Source of the DNA: Cyanobium sp. PLM2.Bin73
Lineage (GTDB): Bacteria; Cyanobacteriota; Cyanobacteriia; PCC-6307; Cyanobiaceae
DNA: 64,000 nucleotides
Reading direction: 5' to 3'
Assembly (NCBI GenBank): GCA_007694915.1
Contig: REEV01000133.1
Span: 1-64,000 of the forward strand
Part shown: one piece after another, positions 60,583 through 64,000 of the stretch
How positions within the stretch are numbered: the stretch's first letter is position 1
How the letters are laid out: the number at the start of each line of letters is the position of its first letter
Program-made: the position numbers and the translations under genes
Notes under the pieces: model-generated
Told to the model about the DNA's origin: nothing
The model's input: only the letters and a program-made list of their open reading frames with translations
Database searches by the model: none

Positions 60583-62502
60583 TCAGGCCAGCAGGCCGCG
60601 CACGTGGCTGATGATTCCGGCGGAATCGATGCCCTGGTGGGGAAACTGCTCCCAGAGGCCGCCACAGCCCTCCCTCCAGGTGCCCAGATAGCCGTAGCGG
60701 GGGGTGAAGCCGCGCTCCAGCAGCCAGGTGCCGAAACGGCTGCCCAGGCCGGTGCGGCGGTTGAAGCTCTCCACCACCAACACCAAGGGCTGGCGGCCCA
60801 GCTCCGCCAGCAACGCCTCATCCACCACGTTCAGCGTGGCCTTGTTCACCAGGCCCACCTCCAGGCCCTCCTGGCGCAACTGCTCCACGGCGTCGAGGCA
60901 GCGGTAGAGGCTTTCACCGAAGCTCACGATCACCCCGTCGCTGCCGCGCCGCACCCACTCATCACGGCCCGGCTGGAACACGTAGTCCTCGCCGTAGAGG
61001 TCCTGACCCTGCTCATCGAGCAGGTTGGGCACCTTGGAGCGGGTGGAAAACACGAAGCGCAGCCCTGGATCCTCGAACACCGCCCGCACGCAGGCCTTCA
61101 TCTGGCCGGCATCGGCCGGGAAGTAGAGCCGGGTGCTGTTGCCCTCCTCAAGGCCGTTGTCGGCGAAGAGGTTGTTGAGGCCGAAGTGGCAGGTGTTGTC
61201 GGCCATGTCGTCGATGCCGGCATGGGAGAAATGGGCCAGCACACTGGCGCCGTTCAGCCGCGCCATGGTGATCTCGGAGATGCACATCTCCAGAAAGGCG
61301 CTGAAGGTGGCGAAGATCCCCTGGCGGCCGCGCTCCATGCCGAAACCGGCGGCGGCGGAGAAATTGGCGCGCTCCATGATGCCGCCACGCACGAACAGCT
61401 CCGGATAGGCCTTGCGGATCTGGGCCAGACCGCAGGAGCCCTCCAGATCGCTGTCCACGCACAGCACCCGTTGCTGACGTTGCTCCGGCGGCAGCCCCGC
61501 CAGGATCTCCACCAGGGTGTCGCCGAACACGTTGCGGTTGGCCTCCATGCGCTCGCCGCTGCCGCGGCGGCCGGTGGGGTTCTCCGGTTTGACGATCGCG
61601 CGCAGGTGGTCGGCGGCCTGCTGGCGGCCCCGCTCCTCGAGATAGGTGATCGCCCGGTCCACCGGAATCACGTCGTGGCCGTGGGTGGAGCCTTCGATGC
61701 CGGCGATGCCCACCGCCATGGGCCGGCGGTTGATCAGGGCCACCGGGCCGTCGCTGAGCACCGCCTGGCGCAGGCGCCGGTGGAGGTCGTCGAGGTCCTC
61801 CCCATCGCCGGCCAGGGTCGCCAGACCATGGCCCGCCAAGGTGCGCTCCAGGTCGTAGCCCGGCATGTAGTCGGAGGGGTGGCCGGCGATCGTCACGTCG
61901 TTGTCGTCGATCAGCAGCTTCACGTTGAGCCCGTGGGCCACGGCGAACCGAGCCGCCTCGGCGTCATCCCCCTCCTGCTGGGCGCCGTCGGAGCCCAGGC
62001 ACACCAGCACGCGATCGGGATTCGCCAGAGCCACGCCGTTCACGAACGGCCAGAGGTGGCCGAGGCGGCCGGAACTGAAGGCCACCCCGGGGGTGAGGCC
62101 CAGCTCGGGGTGGCCGGGCAGGCGGGCGTGGGCCTCGCGGTAGCGCAGCAGCGCCTCGGCCGGCAGATGGCCCTGCAGCACCGCCATCAGGTATTGGATC
62201 GCCACCCGGTGGCCGGCCTCATCAAAGAAGATCGGCACAAACCGGTCCGGGTTGCCGCGGAAGAGCGCATCCAGCAGCACCACTTCCGGCACCACGTCGT
62301 AAGGCCCGCCGGTGTGCCCGCCCACGCCCCGGGCGGCGCCGGTGGCGGTGAAGAACACGATGGCGTCGCGGCAGAGCTGGATGTTGGCCTGCAGGTCAGC
62401 CCGCTGGCTGGCTGTGAGGCCAGCCTGGGCAAGATCGAGCGACAGCGGCCTGTAGGCCGCAAGATCGATCGGGAAGGTGGCGGGGGGGCTGGTGAGGGTC
62501 AT
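60583..62502 (-). CDS. Divergent transketolase-like TPP enzyme
   Basis: TPP motif [46 protein letters not shown]-terminal transketolase pyrimidine and C domains. Confidence 0.85.
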   Translation of the reverse strand: MTLTSPPATFPIDLAAYRPLSLDLAQAGLTASQRADLQANIQLCRDAIVFFTATGAARGVGGHTGGPYDVVPEVVLLDALFRGNPDRFVPIFFDEAGHRVAIQYLMAVLQGHLPAEALLRYREAHARLPGHPELGLTPGVAFSSGRLGHLWPFVNGVALANPDRVLVCLGSDGAQQEGDDAEAARFAVAHGLNVKLLIDDNDVTIAGHPSDYMPGYDLERTLAGHGLATLAGDGEDLDDLHRRLRQAVLSDGPVALINRRPMAVGIAGIEGSTHGHDVIPVDRAITYLEERGRQQAADHLRAIVKPENPTGRRGSGERMEANRNVFGDTLVEILAGLPPEQRQQRVLCVDSDLEGSCGLAQIRKAYPELFVRGGIMERANFSAAAGFGMERGRQGIFATFSAFLEMCISEITMARLNGASVLAHFSHAGIDDMADNTCHFGLNNLFADNGLEEGNSTRLYFPADAGQMKACVRAVFEDPGLRFVFSTRSKVPNLLDEQGQDLYGEDYVFQPGRDEWVRRGSDGVIVSFGESLYRCLDAVEQLRQEGLEVGLVNKATLNVVDEALLAELGRQPLVLVVESFNRRTGLGSRFGTWLLERGFTPRYGYLGTWREGCGGLWEQFPHQGIDSAGIISHVRGLLA

Positions 62503-64000
62503 GAACGCAGGGCAGGCTGACGGTGGCGGAAGCGCAGGGAATCGGGGCTGGTGGGATCGCCACTGAGCTCGATCCCGGGGTCATTGGCAGCTCGGTGGCG
62601 CAGCACCTGGTACACAGTTTCAACCCGATCGGCGGCATTGGCATCCGCTGCCAGTTCCTGCAGGGAGCGGGGCGACTCAGCGGCCTTCAGGGCCTCGAGC
62701 ACGCGGGCCTGAAGCGCCAGGATCGTCGCCGCTGCCGTCTTGCCCGCCTCCACGCCCGGCTGGTGATAGGCGTTGATGTTCACCAGCGAGGCGTAGTAGC
62801 CCACCGCCCGCTCATACAGGGCGATCAGGGCCCCTACCCGCAGGCCATCCACCTTGGGAATGGTGATTGTGATCGACTGGCGGCCGTTCTCATGCAGGGC
62901 CTGGCGGGTGCCCAGCAAAAAGCCGCAGAGGAAATCCCCGCAGGTCACACCAGGCTCCACCTCGATCGAGTCTCCCGAGCGGTCGTCCAGCACCTCGATG
63001 AAGGTGGCGAAGAAGTTGGGGATCCCCTCCCGCAGCTGTTGCACGTAGGCGTGCTGGTCGGTGGATCCCTTGTTGCCGTACACCGCGATGCCCTGATGCA
63101 CCACCTCGCCGTCGAGGTCGCGCTCCTTGCCGAGCGACTCCATCACCAGCTGCTGCAGGTAGCGGCTGAACAGCCGCAGGCTGTCCTTGTAGGGCAACAC
63201 CACCATGTCCCTGCTGCCGCGGCCGCCACCGGCGCCATGCCAGCAGAGAGCGAGCAGGGCCGCCGGATTGCGGCGGATGTCCCGCAGGCGTGTGGCCGCA
63301 TCCATCCGCCGTGCCCCCTCCAGCAGGCCGCGGATGTCGATGCCCTGCAGCGCCGCCGGCAGCAGACCCACCGCCGAAAGTTCCGAGGTGCGACCGCCCA
63401 CCCAGTCGTGCATGGCAAACCTCGCCAGCCAGTGCTCCTGCCCCGCCAGCTGGTCCAAGCGGCTGCCGGGCATGGTGATCGCCACCGCCTGAGGGGAAAA
63501 ATCGAGCCCCTGCCGCTCGAAGGCCTGCCTCACCTCAAGCATGCCGTTGCGGGGTTCCGGCGTGCCACCGGACTTGCTGGTGACCATTACCAAGATGCTG
63601 CTCAGACGCCCCTGCAGAGCGGCCAGCACCCGATCAATGCCGGCCGGGTCGGTGTTGTCGATGAAGTGGATCGTGAGGGGCGGCTGATCCGGTGCCAGGG
63701 CCGCCGCCACAAACTGGGGTCCCAGAGCCGAGCCGCCGATGCCGATCGCCAGCAAATCGGTGAAGCGCTCGGCCTGGGGCGGGCTGATGCGGCCCTGGTG
63801 AACATCGGCGGCGAAGCGCTCGATCGCCTCCAGGCCGCCGCTGATCGCCTCGCTGATCTCGGGGCTGGGGGCGCGCTGCGGGTCCCGCAGCCAGTAGTGC
63901 CCCACCATGCGCTGCTCGTCCGGATTGGCGATGGCGCCGGCTTCCAGGGCCTCCATGGCTGCAAAGGCGCGATCGAATGGCTCGGCCAGCTGGTTCACAT
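62499..64000 (-). CDS. pgi: Glucose-6-phosphate isomerase (5' end beyond window)
   Basis: [78 protein letters not shown]-terminal part not in window. Confidence 0.95.
   Translation of the reverse strand, partial: VNQLAEPFDRAFAAMEALEAGAIANPDEQRMVGHYWLRDPQRAPSPEISEAISGGLEAIERFAADVHQGRISPPQAERFTDLLAIGIGGSALGPQFVAAALAPDQPPLTIHFIDNTDPAGIDRVLAALQGRLSSILVMVTSKSGGTPEPRNGMLEVRQAFERQGLDFSPQAVAITMPGSRLDQLAGQEHWLARFAMHDWVGGRTSELSAVGLLPAALQGIDIRGLLEGARRMDAATRLRDIRRNPAALLALCWHGAGGGRGSRDMVVLPYKDSLRLFSRYLQQLVMESLGKERDLDGEVVHQGIAVYGNKGSTDQHAYVQQLREGIPNFFATFIEVLDDRSGDSIEVEPGVTCGDFLCGFLLGTRQALHENGRQSITITIPKVDGLRVGALIALYERAVGYYASLVNINAYHQPGVEAGKTAAATILALQARVLEALKAAESPRSLQELAADANAADRVETVYQVLRHRAANDPGIELSGDPTSPDSLRFRHRQPALRS

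Overview
This 64 kb window is a GC-rich cyanobacterial chromosome segment of Synechococcus/Cyanobium type. Markers are chlH, a high-light-inducible protein, a membrane-anchored phycobilisome linker (CpcL type), DUF3038/DUF4335, DUF3318 and CGLD27. Most of it is ordinary core metabolism: pta, ppk2, apt, dapB, chlH, folP, tpiA, carB, rsfS, an initiator tRNA, xfp and pgi. The left edge (about 1-3000) is a decayed mobile-element zone. It holds a group II intron with its maturase ORF, an ISAs1-type transposase remnant, and a BASS-family transporter that is truncated and frameshifted. The strongest candidate for an undescribed system is 37.7-46.8 kb. It contains an SSS transporter flanked by two tiny one-TM ORFs, an ATCase-like carbamoyltransferase that keeps the carbamoyl-phosphate site but lacks the aspartate-specific Arg/Gln motif, an AsnB-like amidotransferase, a convergent DUF1028 protein, an M20 carbamoylase/ureide-type amidohydrolase, and a GMC oxidoreductase. 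An Arg-rich leader ORF and strong hairpins precede the carbamoyltransferase. A second accessory patch (57.0-60.3 kb) looks AT-richer and carries a Na/Pi symporter and a DUF1576 membrane protein. All calls come from reading the sequence and the ORF translations; no database search was run.
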